The notes under the pieces: generated by a model
What the model was told of the DNA's origin: nothing
The model's database searches: none
Seen by the model: only the letters and a program-made list of their open reading frames with translations
Shown here: one piece after another, positions 25,706-33,229 of the stretch
Layout: the number at the start of each line of letters is the position of its first letter
How positions within the stretch are numbered: position 1 is the stretch's first letter
Assembly (NCBI GenBank): GCA_035631315.1
Contig: DASQIZ010000098.1
Span: forward strand, 62,001 to 126,000
Direction: 5' to 3'
Length of the DNA stretch: 64,000 nucleotides
Source of the DNA: 40CM-2-70-7 sp035631315
GTDB lineage: Bacteria; Gemmatimonadota; Gemmatimonadetes; Gemmatimonadales; GWC2-71-9
Program-made: the position numbers and the translations under genes

Positions 25706-26455
25706 ATGACGACCACCGCCACCGCGCCGACGCGGTACTGGGAGCTTTCCCAGGCGCCCCGGTACAGCCTGCTCTTCGCGCTTCCACTCTTCATTGGATA
25801 TGAGGTCCTCCAGCTGGCCGTGTCCGGCGGCCCCGGAGGAGACATCCGCAATGGCGCGGACGTGATCCTCCAAAGCCTGTTCGCCGAGCTGATGGGACGG
25901 CGCGGGCCGATGGTGTTCGAGATCGTACTCATCGTGTTGGGGCTGATTCTGGTCGGATATGACATGCGCCGGCGCGGGCGCCACCTGTCCAAGATGGTCT
26001 TCTTCGGCATGTCCCTCGAAACCCTGGTGCTCGCCATTCTCTGTGGTGTGCTGGTTGGCGGGATCACGTCGCATCTCTTCGGCGCGATGGGGCTCGCCAT
26101 CGGTGCCGGGCAGATCGAGCAGACCCCCCTCTCCGTCCGCCTCATGCTCTCCCTCGGCGCCGGGCTGTATGAAGAGCTGCTCTTCCGCGTCATCATCGTC
26201 GGTGTGCTGGCCTGGGGAGGCCACCGCATTCTCGGTTGGAGCAAACGACTGGCGGGGATCGTCGCCGTGACGGTGGGGGCGTTGGCGTTTTCGGCGATTC
26301 ACTACGTCGGGACCTACGGGGACACACTCACGCTGTACTCGTTCGTCTACCGGACGCTCGCCGGTGTCTTCTTCTCCGCGCTCTATTTGTTGAGGGGCTT
26401 CGGCATCACGGCGTGGACCCATGCGTTATACGACATCTTCGTTTTGGTTGCCTGA
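25706..26455 (+). CDS. CPBP-family intramembrane glutamic endopeptidase
   Basis: 249 residues with about seven hydrophobic segments. The three CPBP (Abi) motifs are present: the EE-x3-R box in LYEELLFRVIIVGVL, the FSAIHY histidine motif, and the final THALYDIF histidine-Asn/Asp motif. Members are membrane proteases akin to Rce1, some giving bacteriocin self-immunity. A TACCTT box 9 nt before the ATG fits a leaderless start. It is divergent from the barrel-protein gene. Confidence 0.87.
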   Translation: MTTTATAPTRYWELSQAPRYSLLFALPLFIGYEVLQLAVSGGPGGDIRNGADVILQSLFAELMGRRGPMVFEIVLIVLGLILVGYDMRRRGRHLSKMVFFGMSLETLVLAILCGVLVGGITSHLFGAMGLAIGAGQIEQTPLSVRLMLSLGAGLYEELLFRVIIVGVLAWGGHRILGWSKRLAGIVAVTVGALAFSAIHYVGTYGDTLTLYSFVYRTLAGVFFSALYLLRGFGITAWTHALYDIFVLVA

Positions 26456-26487
26456 GGTCCTTCGCGCCTTCGGCACTCAGGATGACA
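26455..26487 (-). repeat. Dispersed repeat of TGTCATCCTGAG...GAAGGACCT type
   Basis: The last base of the CPBP stop codon begins AGGTCCTTCGC-GCCTTCGGC-ACTCAGGATGACA, which reads on the minus strand as TGTCATCCTGAGTG...GCGAAGGACCT, a repeat style common in some soil bacterial genomes (recalled, not checked). A 14-bp fragment of the same consensus (TGTCATCCTGAGCG) occurs at 48280-48293 after the hybrid kinase. Confidence 0.55.
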
Positions 26488-26498
26488 CGCTGCGCGCG

Positions 26499-27269
26499 TC
26501 ATTTCCTATCGACGAGATGCACGCTGCGCTGCGCGGACGGCACCAGGATCAGATCCAGGATGTTCACATGCGGTGGGAGATTGACCACGTAAGAGATCGT
26601 ATCGGCAACGTCATCCCCCGTGAGCGCCCTGAACCCTTGATACGTGGTCTTCGCCTTCGTCTCATCCCCATGAAACCGTACGAGTGAGAACTCGGTCTCG
26701 ACGAAACCGGGGTCGACACTCGAGACTCTGATCGGCGTGCCGGCGACATCGAGGTTGATCCCCTCCGTCAGAGCCTTCACCGCAAATTTCGTCGCGTTGT
26801 AGACGTTCCCCTTCTGATAGACCTGATGCCCGGCCGTGCTCCCGATGTTGATGACGTGCCCCACGCCGCGCGCGATCATGGCGGGCAACAGGGCACGCGT
26901 CACGAACAGCAGCCCCTTCACGTTCGTGTCGATCATCCGGTCCCAGTCTTCCAAGTCGCCGTCCTGCACGAGGCTCAAGCCCGAGGCCAGGCCGGCATTG
27001 TTGATCAGAACATCGGGCGCGGGGCCGGCGGCGAGCAGGGCCTTCGCGGCCTTCTCGACCGAAGCCCGGTCCCGCACGTCGACCTGGTCGACCCGGACTT
27101 TGACGTTGTGCCCTTTCCCGAGCTCGGCGGCCATGGCGTCGAGTCGATCACGCCGGCGCGCCCACAGGACGAGGCTCGCGCCTTCGGCCGCGAACCGGCG
27201 AGCGCAGGCGGCACCGATGCCGGACGAGGCACCGGTGATCAGGATGAGTTTTCCGGAGATTCGAGACAT
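26499..27269 (-). CDS. Short-chain dehydrogenase/reductase, YdfG-like
   Basis: 256 residues from ATG 27269. Cofactor motif TGASSGIG at residues 11-18, LVLWARRRDRL for NADP preference, NNAG in the middle and the Ser-Tyr-Lys triad in NIGSTAGHQVYQKGNVYNATKFAV. The C-terminal segment DPGFVETEFSLVRFHGDETKAKTTYQ matches the E. coli YdfG pattern (3-hydroxy acid / allo-threonine dehydrogenase). The true substrate is uncertain. It ends 12 bp after the repeat behind the CPBP gene and shares no operon with it (opposite strand). Confidence 0.87.
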   Translation of the reverse strand: MSRISGKLILITGASSGIGAACARRFAAEGASLVLWARRRDRLDAMAAELGKGHNVKVRVDQVDVRDRASVEKAAKALLAAGPAPDVLINNAGLASGLSLVQDGDLEDWDRMIDTNVKGLLFVTRALLPAMIARGVGHVINIGSTAGHQVYQKGNVYNATKFAVKALTEGINLDVAGTPIRVSSVDPGFVETEFSLVRFHGDETKAKTTYQGFRALTGDDVADTISYVVNLPPHVNILDLILVPSAQRSVHLVDRK

Positions 27270-27290
27270 GGGCTGGAATCTACGAACGGG

Positions 27291-27357
27291 ATCGGGGATT
27301 CGGGATTCGGGATTGGTCCCCAAACCACCAATCCCAAAGCCCCAATCCCGACTCCCC
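27291..27357. repeat. GGGATTCGGGATT-type short repeat cluster with inverted arms
   Basis: The 93-bp gap between the second amidase stop and the dehydrogenase start holds repeated GGGATT units (ATTCGGGATTCGGGATTGG), then ACCAATCCC and CCCCAATCCCGAC in inverted orientation. It could fold as a hairpin. No gene fits here. Confidence 0.5.
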
Positions 27358-27362
27358 TGATA

Positions 27363-28994
27363 TCAGAAACTCACCGTCGGTGTGAACTGGGGTTTCACCC
27401 GGAGTTTCGAAGCCTGTTCGTAGCCAAACGCGGCCTTGATCAGCGTCCCCTCCGTCCACGGCCGTCCGAAGAACGAGATTCCCACCGGCAGCCCGAAGGT
27501 GTAGCCCGCGGGCACCGTCACGCTCGGATATCCCGCCACTGCGGCGACGGTGGACGACGAAACTGAGCCACCCTCCCCGCTCACGAAGTCGATCGGCGTC
27601 GGAGGCCCATTGGTGGGCGCGACGATCGCGTCCAGCTGGTACTTGTCCATCGTCGCGTCAATGCCGTCGGTCCGTGACATCTTCTGGTCCTTGGCCAGCG
27701 CATCGAGATACGCCTTCTCCGTCAGCGGGCCCTTCGCCTGCGCCTGAATGAAGATCTCCTGCCCGAAATACTTCAGCTCCTCATCAGTGTGAGCCGTGTT
27801 CCAGGCGATCAGATCCTCGAGTGTCCTGGGGCCGGTCCCACCCAGCTGCGCGAGATACGCGTTGAGATCGGCCTTGAACTCGTAGAGCAGCACATCGAAC
27901 TCCGAGTCGTCGAACTTGCCGAGGGTGGCGATATCGGCGGGGTCGACGATCACGGCGCCCTGATCCTTCAGGACCTGGATCGCCTGCTCCATGAGCACGT
28001 CGGTCTTGGGACTCTGTCCGAAGTAGTGCGCGCGAGCGATGCCCAGCCGCATCCCCTTGAGACCCTTCGGATCGAGGAACGACGTGTAATCGGTCTTGAA
28101 CTTCCCCGCACTCGCGGCGGTGGCCGGGTCGCGCGGATCCACGCCCACCATGGCGCCCAGCAAGGTGGCGGCGTCGGTGACGTTCCGCGCCATCGGCCCC
28201 GCGGTGTCCTGGCTATGGGAGATGGGAATCACGCCCGCCCGGCTGATCAGGCCCACTGTGGGCTTGATGCCGACAAGCGAGCAGCAAGAGGAAGGAGAGA
28301 CAATAGATCCGTCAGTCTCCGAACCGACCGCGACGGCGCAGAGATTGGCCGCCACCGATGCTGCCGAGCCCGAGCTCGAGCCCGATGGAGTACGGTCAAG
28401 CACGTACGGATTCCGGCACTGTCCGCCTCGCCCGCTCCACCCCGACGACGAGTGCGAGGACCGGAAATTGGCCCACTCCGAAAGGTTCGTCTTGCCGAGG
28501 ATGACGGCCCCCGCCGCCCGGAGCTTGTCGGTCAAGAACGCATCCCTCGGCACCGACATCCCGACGATCGCCAGTGACCCGGCGGTCGACTGCTGCTTGT
28601 CTTTGACGGCGATGTTGTCCTTGAGAAGCACCGGAATTCCGTGCAGCGGCCCCCGCGGCCCCTTGGCCTTCCGCTCCGCATCGAGTGCATCCGCGATCGC
28701 CAGCGCGTCCGGATTGGTCTCGATCACGGCCCGCAGCATCGGCCCCTTCGTATTCACCGCGTCGATCCGCGCGAGGTATGCCTCCGCCAGCGCCCGGGCC
28801 GTGTATTCGCCCTTCGTCATGCCCGACTGGAGTCCCGCGATGGTCACTTCGTCCAGATCCATGACTGAGGTGGGCAGTGGGGAGTGGGGAGTGGGTGCGT
28901 CCGCTCGGACCGGGCGTCCCAAGGTCGCCGACATACTCGCTGCCGCAGTGACACCAATGAACGATCGGCGATCCAGGTTCCTGTCGGACATCAT
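27363..28994 (-). CDS. Tat-exported amidase (amidase signature family), second copy
   Basis: About 543 residues from ATG 28994. MSDRNLDRRSFIGVTAAASM has a twin-arginine motif. The signature core is complete: LHGIPVLLKDNIAV with Lys, the Gly/Ser-rich PSGSSSGSAASVAANLCAVAVG, and GSETDGSIVSPSSCCSLVGIKPTVGLIS. A Ser-Lys-type C-N hydrolase acting outside the cytoplasm is predicted, with unknown substrate. It differs from the 615-residue paralogue at 10338-12185 in length and lacks that protein's proline-rich insert. A GAGTGGGG-type repeat lies just after the signal peptide, encoding PHSPLPTSV. Confidence 0.9.
   Translation of the reverse strand: MMSDRNLDRRSFIGVTAAASMSATLGRPVRADAPTPHSPLPTSVMDLDEVTIAGLQSGMTKGEYTARALAEAYLARIDAVNTKGPMLRAVIETNPDALAIADALDAERKAKGPRGPLHGIPVLLKDNIAVKDKQQSTAGSLAIVGMSVPRDAFLTDKLRAAGAVILGKTNLSEWANFRSSHSSSGWSGRGGQCRNPYVLDRTPSGSSSGSAASVAANLCAVAVGSETDGSIVSPSSCCSLVGIKPTVGLISRAGVIPISHSQDTAGPMARNVTDAATLLGAMVGVDPRDPATAASAGKFKTDYTSFLDPKGLKGMRLGIARAHYFGQSPKTDVLMEQAIQVLKDQGAVIVDPADIATLGKFDDSEFDVLLYEFKADLNAYLAQLGGTGPRTLEDLIAWNTAHTDEELKYFGQEIFIQAQAKGPLTEKAYLDALAKDQKMSRTDGIDATMDKYQLDAIVAPTNGPPTPIDFVSGEGGSVSSSTVAAVAGYPSVTVPAGYTFGLPVGISFFGRPWTEGTLIKAAFGYEQASKLRVKPQFTPTVSF
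28870..28896. repeat. GAGTGGGG tandem repeat inside the amidase 5' region
   Basis: GTGGGCAGTGG-GGAGTGGGGAGTGGGT contains three GAGTGGGG-like units. It is in frame in the amidase gene just after the Tat signal, where it codes for the low-complexity PTPHSPLPTS linker. Confidence 0.55.
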
Positions 28995-29056
28995 GGACTC
29001 CAGGTTCGGGGGAGGTGAGAAGATGACGAGCGGCGGCGAGGGTGGCCAGCGCGACC

Positions 29057-29062
29057 TATATT
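29057..29062 (+). promoter_or_regulatory. -10 box (TATATT), leaderless-type promoter
   Basis: TATATT lies 9 nt before the ATG at 29072, and no Shine-Dalgarno is seen, consistent with a leaderless transcript of the uncharacterised 682-residue protein. Confidence 0.5.
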
Positions 29063-29071
29063 CCCCGACAG

Positions 29072-31120
29072 ATGACTGACGCGCCCCCGCCCGACTCCCG
29101 GCCACCCTGGGTCCTCCGCATCGTCCGCGCCGACGGTCAGGGTCCCGCCGTCGGGGTCCCGGTCACTCGTCTGGATGAGTCAGGCAATGCCGCGGGGTAC
29201 TGGGTATCGGATGCGGAGGGCGCCGTGCGGATGCCCGCTACGGCTGAGCCTCTCATCAAGGTCCGCGTCGGCCTCAGGAACGAAGCACCGATCGAGCTTA
29301 CCGCCCTCCGTCTCTTCGAAGGCATCGTCCAGCTCCAGGCGCCCAAGGACCTGATGGCGGTCGCAACCCGGGCGGAGCGGACGTCGGGAGCGATCCAGCG
29401 GCCCGTCACCGGTGGCGACCTCTCTGCCGGCGGATCGAGTCTGCCGGGACAGGTGCTCCAGTTCGCCCGATTGGTGGTGTTCGCGCCCCCCGCGCGCCCC
29501 TCCGCCACTGAGCAGCTGCCCCTGCTCTCGGCGGGAGACCACCCCTCCCTGCCGGCCGCCACGCACGCCGTCGACTTCTTCCAGACACCGACCAACGCGC
29601 CGAACGATCTCCGCTACGGCGCCATCGTCGAGGTCGAGCAGTACTGGCAACCCCTCGGCTACTCGACCGGCGATCTCCTGTATAGTGCGGCCCTCGCGCC
29701 CGGGGACGAAGCCCGTGTCGCGATCCTCGACGGCCGCTGGGGCGAAGCAGGTCCGCCCAGGGAGCGGCCGCTCCAGACACTCGCGAGGCTGATCGGCTCA
29801 CCGTTGCTCTCGGACCTCGTATCTGAGGGCTCGGCCACATGGCCACTCGATCCCCTGACCATTCGCCCAGAGGGCGATGCGGGCACGGCCCTCGCACAGG
29901 GAGCCGCCGACACCGTCCGACACCTGAACGAACGTGCGACGAAGGTGGCCGAGACGGTGAGACGGGCGCCATTCCGGGTCGGCGACGTTCGCGCCGACAC
30001 GCCCGCAGACGCCGCCATCAGGACCGTGAAGAATCCGCGAACCGATCGCCTGATGACGTATCACTTTTTCGAGCCTCTGCAGCGGTACCGCGTGGTGGCG
30101 AGGACGGCGCGCGTGCGCCCCGCCGTGCTCGTGCCGTTCCGCCTGCCGACCCAGGCGGTGCGGGCGATGGTGAGGCAGTATGGCCACGTGGTGCGGCGCG
30201 TGTTGCTCGACAGAACACTCCTCGCCGAGCTCGATGCGCTGCTGGGGCTGGGGACCACCGGAGCCGGCGCCGACTGGGAGCGGGCGGGCACCACGCCTCC
30301 GGTGTCCGAGCTGCGGCTGATCGTCGAGCCGGGGGCGGAGACGGCGAGTCAGTTGGCGCAGATCTTCTGTTATCTGCACGCCGACCAGGCACGGTACACG
30401 GTGCACTTCTTCCCGGCCGAGGCGGCGCGGGGCCCGTTGACGCAAAGCAATCCGGAGGCGAATCAGTGGATCGGCGCGATCAGGCTCGCCGACTTCCACC
30501 AGCATCCTCTGCGCTACCCCGGCGAGCTGGCCATCGAGAACGGGTCGGCGGCACCGGCGCTGTTCCAGACGCTCCACGTCGAAGGAAGAAAAGGCGACGC
30601 GTGGCGGCGTCTGATGACGGTCCAGAACCTTCTGGTCCCCGGCCAGTCGCGGATGCCCCTCGCGTCCCTCGCCGCCATGGTCGAGTCGGTCGGCCTGGCA
30701 TCCCACGAGAGCCGCCTTCTGGCGCACGTGACCGCCAACTTGCCGCACTATGCCGCGGCCATCATCGCCGCGGGCGATCCCGCGGTGCGCCACCTCGCCC
30801 TCTCGCGGGTACGTGATGCGGAAGGCCGGGCGGTCGCGGACGTCATCGAGAATCAGGTCGCCGGCGCGCAGGGGAGCTACCTGGCGTTTCCGCTCCTCTC
30901 AGTCGACCTTGCACCGCCCCCGGTCGCGGCGGCCCTCCATCAGTACGGGGCGCGCGGGTCACGGGTCCCGGACGAGGTGGTCGTGACTCTACCCCTTCCG
31001 GGGGTCTGGCTCTCGGCGCAGGCGAGCGAGGTGATCGAGGGATTGGGACAAGACGAGGAGGAGGCCCGGGCGCTGCGGCTCCGGAGCCCTCGGGTACCCC
31101 GGGCTGACTCCCGGGGTTAG
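29072..31120 (+). CDS. Uncharacterised 682-aa protein with transthyretin-like N-terminal domain
   Basis: 682 residues with no signal peptide or membrane segment, starting at ATG 29072. A GTG at 29042 would extend it but lies upstream of the TATATT box. Residues 9-75 form a carboxypeptidase-regulatory/transthyretin-like sandwich (WVLRIVRADGQGPAVGVPVT...WVSDAEGAVRMP). Later come YSTGDLLYSAALAPGDEARVAI near residue 210, and KNPRTDRLMTYHFFEPLQ-RYRVVARTARVRPAVLVPF near residues 325-360. The latter recalls large uncharacterised proteins with an NxxHALTxQYYE-like motif. The C-terminal half is helical. It ends within a GC palindrome. A small helical protein follows 122 bp later. Function unknown. Confidence 0.7.
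   Translation: MTDAPPPDSRPPWVLRIVRADGQGPAVGVPVTRLDESGNAAGYWVSDAEGAVRMPATAEPLIKVRVGLRNEAPIELTALRLFEGIVQLQAPKDLMAVATRAERTSGAIQRPVTGGDLSAGGSSLPGQVLQFARLVVFAPPARPSATEQLPLLSAGDHPSLPAATHAVDFFQTPTNAPNDLRYGAIVEVEQYWQPLGYSTGDLLYSAALAPGDEARVAILDGRWGEAGPPRERPLQTLARLIGSPLLSDLVSEGSATWPLDPLTIRPEGDAGTALAQGAADTVRHLNERATKVAETVRRAPFRVGDVRADTPADAAIRTVKNPRTDRLMTYHFFEPLQRYRVVARTARVRPAVLVPFRLPTQAVRAMVRQYGHVVRRVLLDRTLLAELDALLGLGTTGAGADWERAGTTPPVSELRLIVEPGAETASQLAQIFCYLHADQARYTVHFFPAEAARGPLTQSNPEANQWIGAIRLADFHQHPLRYPGELAIENGSAAPALFQTLHVEGRKGDAWRRLMTVQNLLVPGQSRMPLASLAAMVESVGLASHESRLLAHVTANLPHYAAAIIAAGDPAVRHLALSRVRDAEGRAVADVIENQVAGAQGSYLAFPLLSVDLAPPPVAAALHQYGARGSRVPDEVVVTLPLPGVWLSAQASEVIEGLGQDEEEARALRLRSPRVPRADSRG
31096..31117. 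repeat. REP-like palindrome, copy at the end of the 682-aa gene
   Basis: ACCCCGGG/CCCGGGGT arms with a 6-nt centre form an 8-bp stem. It lies inside the last codons of the 682-residue protein, so the repeat has contributed the C-terminal residues RVPRADSRG. Confidence 0.6.
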
Positions 31121-31140
31121 TGAACCCGTGCATTAGTCCA

Positions 31141-31160
31141 CCCCGGGCTCACGCCCGGGG
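31141..31160. repeat. REP-like palindrome (CCCCGGGC type)
   Basis: CCCCGGGC-TCAC-GCCCGGGG is an 8-bp perfect stem with a 4-nt loop, followed by TTATGAAAACC. It is the same family as 10270-10295 and 49309-49335, in the gap after the 682-residue protein, and may serve as a 3' mRNA end. Confidence 0.65.
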
Positions 31161-31191
31161 TTATGAAAACCTGTTCCGATTGGATGTACCT

Positions 31192-31215
31192 AACCCCCAG
31201 CGCAAAGCTGGGGGT
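31192..31215. repeat. Related palindrome (ACCCCCAGC type)
   Basis: ACCCCCAGC-GCAAA-GCTGGGGGT is a 9-bp stem with a 5-nt loop, a diverged variant of the CCCCGGGC palindromes immediately upstream. Confidence 0.6.
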
Positions 31216-31242
31216 CACACACAATCCGAGGAGTACATCGCG

Positions 31243-31482
31243 ATGCCCGTGCCGATCGGTCGATTCGTTCAGGAGCTGGAGAAGTTGAAGCAGGAGGTGG
31301 ATGCCGGCTCTCTGAAGCACGGTGAGTACGACCAGCGCCTCGCCCGCGTGTTGGGAGAGCTGCGGGACGAGAAGCTCGACGCCGACCGCCCGAAGGTGAG
31401 CGCTGCGCTCGCAGAACTATTGAAGCGCGGCGTCATCACCCCGGGCGTCAAGACGCACATCGAGAAGCGGCTGGGTTTGTAG
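31243..31482 (+). CDS. Small helical protein of unknown function (79 aa)
   Basis: 79 residues from ATG 31243, with CCGAGGAG about 10 nt upstream. The sequence (MPVPIGRFVQELEKLKQEVDAGSL ... YDQRLARVLGELRDEKLDAD ... LKRGVITPGVKTHIEKRLGL) is charged and strongly helical, probably coiled coil or a helical bundle, with no signal or membrane segment. It may be functionally linked to the preceding 682-residue protein, but nothing proves it. It converges with the MATE gene, whose stop is 2 bp away. Confidence 0.65.
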   Translation: MPVPIGRFVQELEKLKQEVDAGSLKHGEYDQRLARVLGELRDEKLDADRPKVSAALAELLKRGVITPGVKTHIEKRLGL

Positions 31483-31483
31483 C

Positions 31484-32914
31484 TCAGACCCGCCGGGTCT
31501 TCCAGCCACCCCGCCGGAACAGCAGTCCGGACGACACCGCGATCGCGGAGAACGCGATCGTGATCGCGGTGAATACGCCCGATGGGCCCCACCCCAGTTT
31601 GACCGAGAGCAGCCAGGCGACCGGTAGTTCCAGCGCGTAGAAACAAAGGACGTTGAGCCACGTGGGCGTCCACGCGTCCCCCGCCCCATTGAAGGCCTGC
31701 GTGAGCACCATCCCGTACGCGTAGAACACGAACCCGGCGCTGACGATCTGCAGGCAGCGGACCGCGACCGTCGCAACCGCCGGATCCTGTGTAAACGCCG
31801 CGATCAGGACGTTGGCGCCGAGCAGGAATCCGAGGCCCACCAGGCCAAGAAAGACCATGTTGTAGAGGCCAGCCCGCCAGACCGCCTGTTCCCCCCGGGC
31901 CGGATTCTTCGCGCCCAGCGATTGTCCAACCATCGTGGCCGCCGCATTCGCGAGACCCCACGAGGGCAAGAGCGCGAACAGGATGATCCGGATGCCGATG
32001 AGGTATCCGGCCAACGCGTCCGTGCCAAATGTTGCCAGGATCCGGATGAGTCCAATCCAGCTCGACGTGTTGATGAATACCTGGAGCGTGCTCGTCCCCG
32101 ACAGCTCAAGCAGCGTCCCCATGACTGCCGGTCTGAGATGGAGGTCGCTCCGGTGCACCGCCACCCGGGCATCCTTCCGCAACAGACGATAAATCTGATA
32201 GCAGACCCCGATCCCGCGGCCGATGTTGGTGCCGATTCCGGCGCCTACCACGCCGAGCCGTGGGAACGGTCCGACGCCAAAGATCAAGAGCGGGCTGAGC
32301 ACGATGTTGATCCCGTTCGCAAGCCAGAGCGTGCGCATCGCGATCGCGGCGTCACCCGCGCCCCGGAACGTGGCGTTGATGAGGAAGAGCAGGAGAATGG
32401 TCACATTCCCGCCCAGCATCACCCGCGCGTACGAGATGTGCGCGAGCACCTCGGGCGATGCACCCATGAGCCCGAGAAGCCATGGAGCCAGTGGCACACC
32501 CACGATCGCGATCACAATCGATGCGCCGACCCCGAGCAAGATGCCCTGGGCTGCGGCTTCCGACGCGCCGGCCGGGTTCTTCTCGCCTATCCGTCGCGCG
32601 ACCATCGCGGTGACACCGATGGAGAGTCCCATCGCGACCGTGTAGATGATCGTGAGCAGCGATTCGGTGATGCCGACGGTTGCGACCGCGTCCGGCCCCA
32701 CGCGGGAAACCCAGAACACGTCGGCCACCGCGAAGATCGATTCCATCAGCATCTCCAGCACCATCGGGATGGCGAGCAGCAGAATGGCACGGCCGATGGG
32801 TCCCGACGTGTAGTCCTGATGGGACCCGCGAAGCGCTTCGCGGATGGTCGCCCACCAGCCGCCGGGCTGGTGGGACGTGTTTTCTCCAGTCGTTTCGGTC
32901 ACTGCTTCTGACAC
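31484..32914 (-). CDS. MATE-family Na+/H+-coupled multidrug exporter
   Basis: About 476 residues. I use the GTG at 32914 because TTGGAG is 6 nt upstream; a TTG at 32926 is also open. Twelve transmembrane segments in two homologous halves are recognisable (LAIPMVLEMLMESIFAVADVFWV in the first half, AAATMVGQSLGAKNPARGEQ in the second, the conserved MATE GQxxGA element). An N-terminal cytosolic extension of about 30 residues (EALRGSHQDYTSGPIGRAI) precedes helix 1. MATE proteins export cationic drugs or metabolites. Its leader contains a short ORF and an intrinsic terminator just upstream, suggesting attenuation control. Confidence 0.92.
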   Translation of the reverse strand: MSEAVTETTGENTSHQPGGWWATIREALRGSHQDYTSGPIGRAILLLAIPMVLEMLMESIFAVADVFWVSRVGPDAVATVGITESLLTIIYTVAMGLSIGVTAMVARRIGEKNPAGASEAAAQGILLGVGASIVIAIVGVPLAPWLLGLMGASPEVLAHISYARVMLGGNVTILLLFLINATFRGAGDAAIAMRTLWLANGINIVLSPLLIFGVGPFPRLGVVGAGIGTNIGRGIGVCYQIYRLLRKDARVAVHRSDLHLRPAVMGTLLELSGTSTLQVFINTSSWIGLIRILATFGTDALAGYLIGIRIILFALLPSWGLANAAATMVGQSLGAKNPARGEQAVWRAGLYNMVFLGLVGLGFLLGANVLIAAFTQDPAVATVAVRCLQIVSAGFVFYAYGMVLTQAFNGAGDAWTPTWLNVLCFYALELPVAWLLSVKLGWGPSGVFTAITIAFSAIAVSSGLLFRRGGWKTRRV

Positions 32915-32947
32915 GTGATGCTCCAATGCGTGAATGGTGCTGGTCCC

Positions 32948-32996
32948 AAAAATACCGATCGCCCCACCCGGCCGGCGGCACAGGTGGGGCGATCGG
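32948..32996 (-). terminator. Intrinsic terminator / attenuator upstream of the MATE gene
   Basis: A perfect 14-bp stem (CCGATCGCCCCACC with GGTGGGGCGATCGG) with a 14-nt loop is followed on the minus strand by TATTTTTGG. The T-run ends 34 nt before the MATE GTG at 32914. Because a leader ORF precedes it, read-through would be needed to express MATE. Alternatively it terminates transcription from the TonB receptor gene. Confidence 0.8.
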
Positions 32997-33025
32997 GACG
33001 AGCACGCGGGCTCGTTGCAGCGATG

Positions 33026-33124
33026 TTACCTGTGACGTTCTCCTGTCTCGACGACGTCCGGATCCGGACGCACGACGGCGACCGGGATCACGGGGTCCGT
33101 AGCGAGGAACAGCGACAGCTTCAC
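33026..33124 (-). CDS. Short leader ORF upstream of MATE terminator (32 aa)
   Basis: An open frame from GTG 33124 to a TAA at 33026, 32 codons, with GGAG 8 nt before the GTG (an in-frame ATG at 33148 would make 40 codons). The peptide begins MKLSLFLATDPVIPVAVV and is rich in Val and Pro-flanked pairs (TDPV, IPVA, RPDPDV). It sits 30 bp before the terminator stem, the layout of an attenuation leader peptide in which ribosome stalling would expose the MATE gene. It is too short to judge by family, and could be a stand-alone small protein or chance. Confidence 0.5.
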   Translation of the reverse strand: MKLSLFLATDPVIPVAVVRPDPDVVETGERHR

Positions 33125-33229
33125 AGGCTTTCTCCGTTGGGGCGGCATCAATTGCCGCCGATGACGCAACCTACACGCGCCGGGAACTAGGGTCAACGAT
33201 CTGCAACGTCACGAAGGCGTCATCGGGGT

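Noticed and set aside
27291..27357. Possible terminator in the GGGATT repeat cluster
   Set aside because: Arms are irregular and no T-tract follows on either strand; I keep it as a repeat only.
32915..33190. Plus-strand 91-codon ORF in the MATE leader region
   Set aside because: It is antisense to the leader peptide and terminator and is very Arg/Pro/Gly-rich with no start signal.
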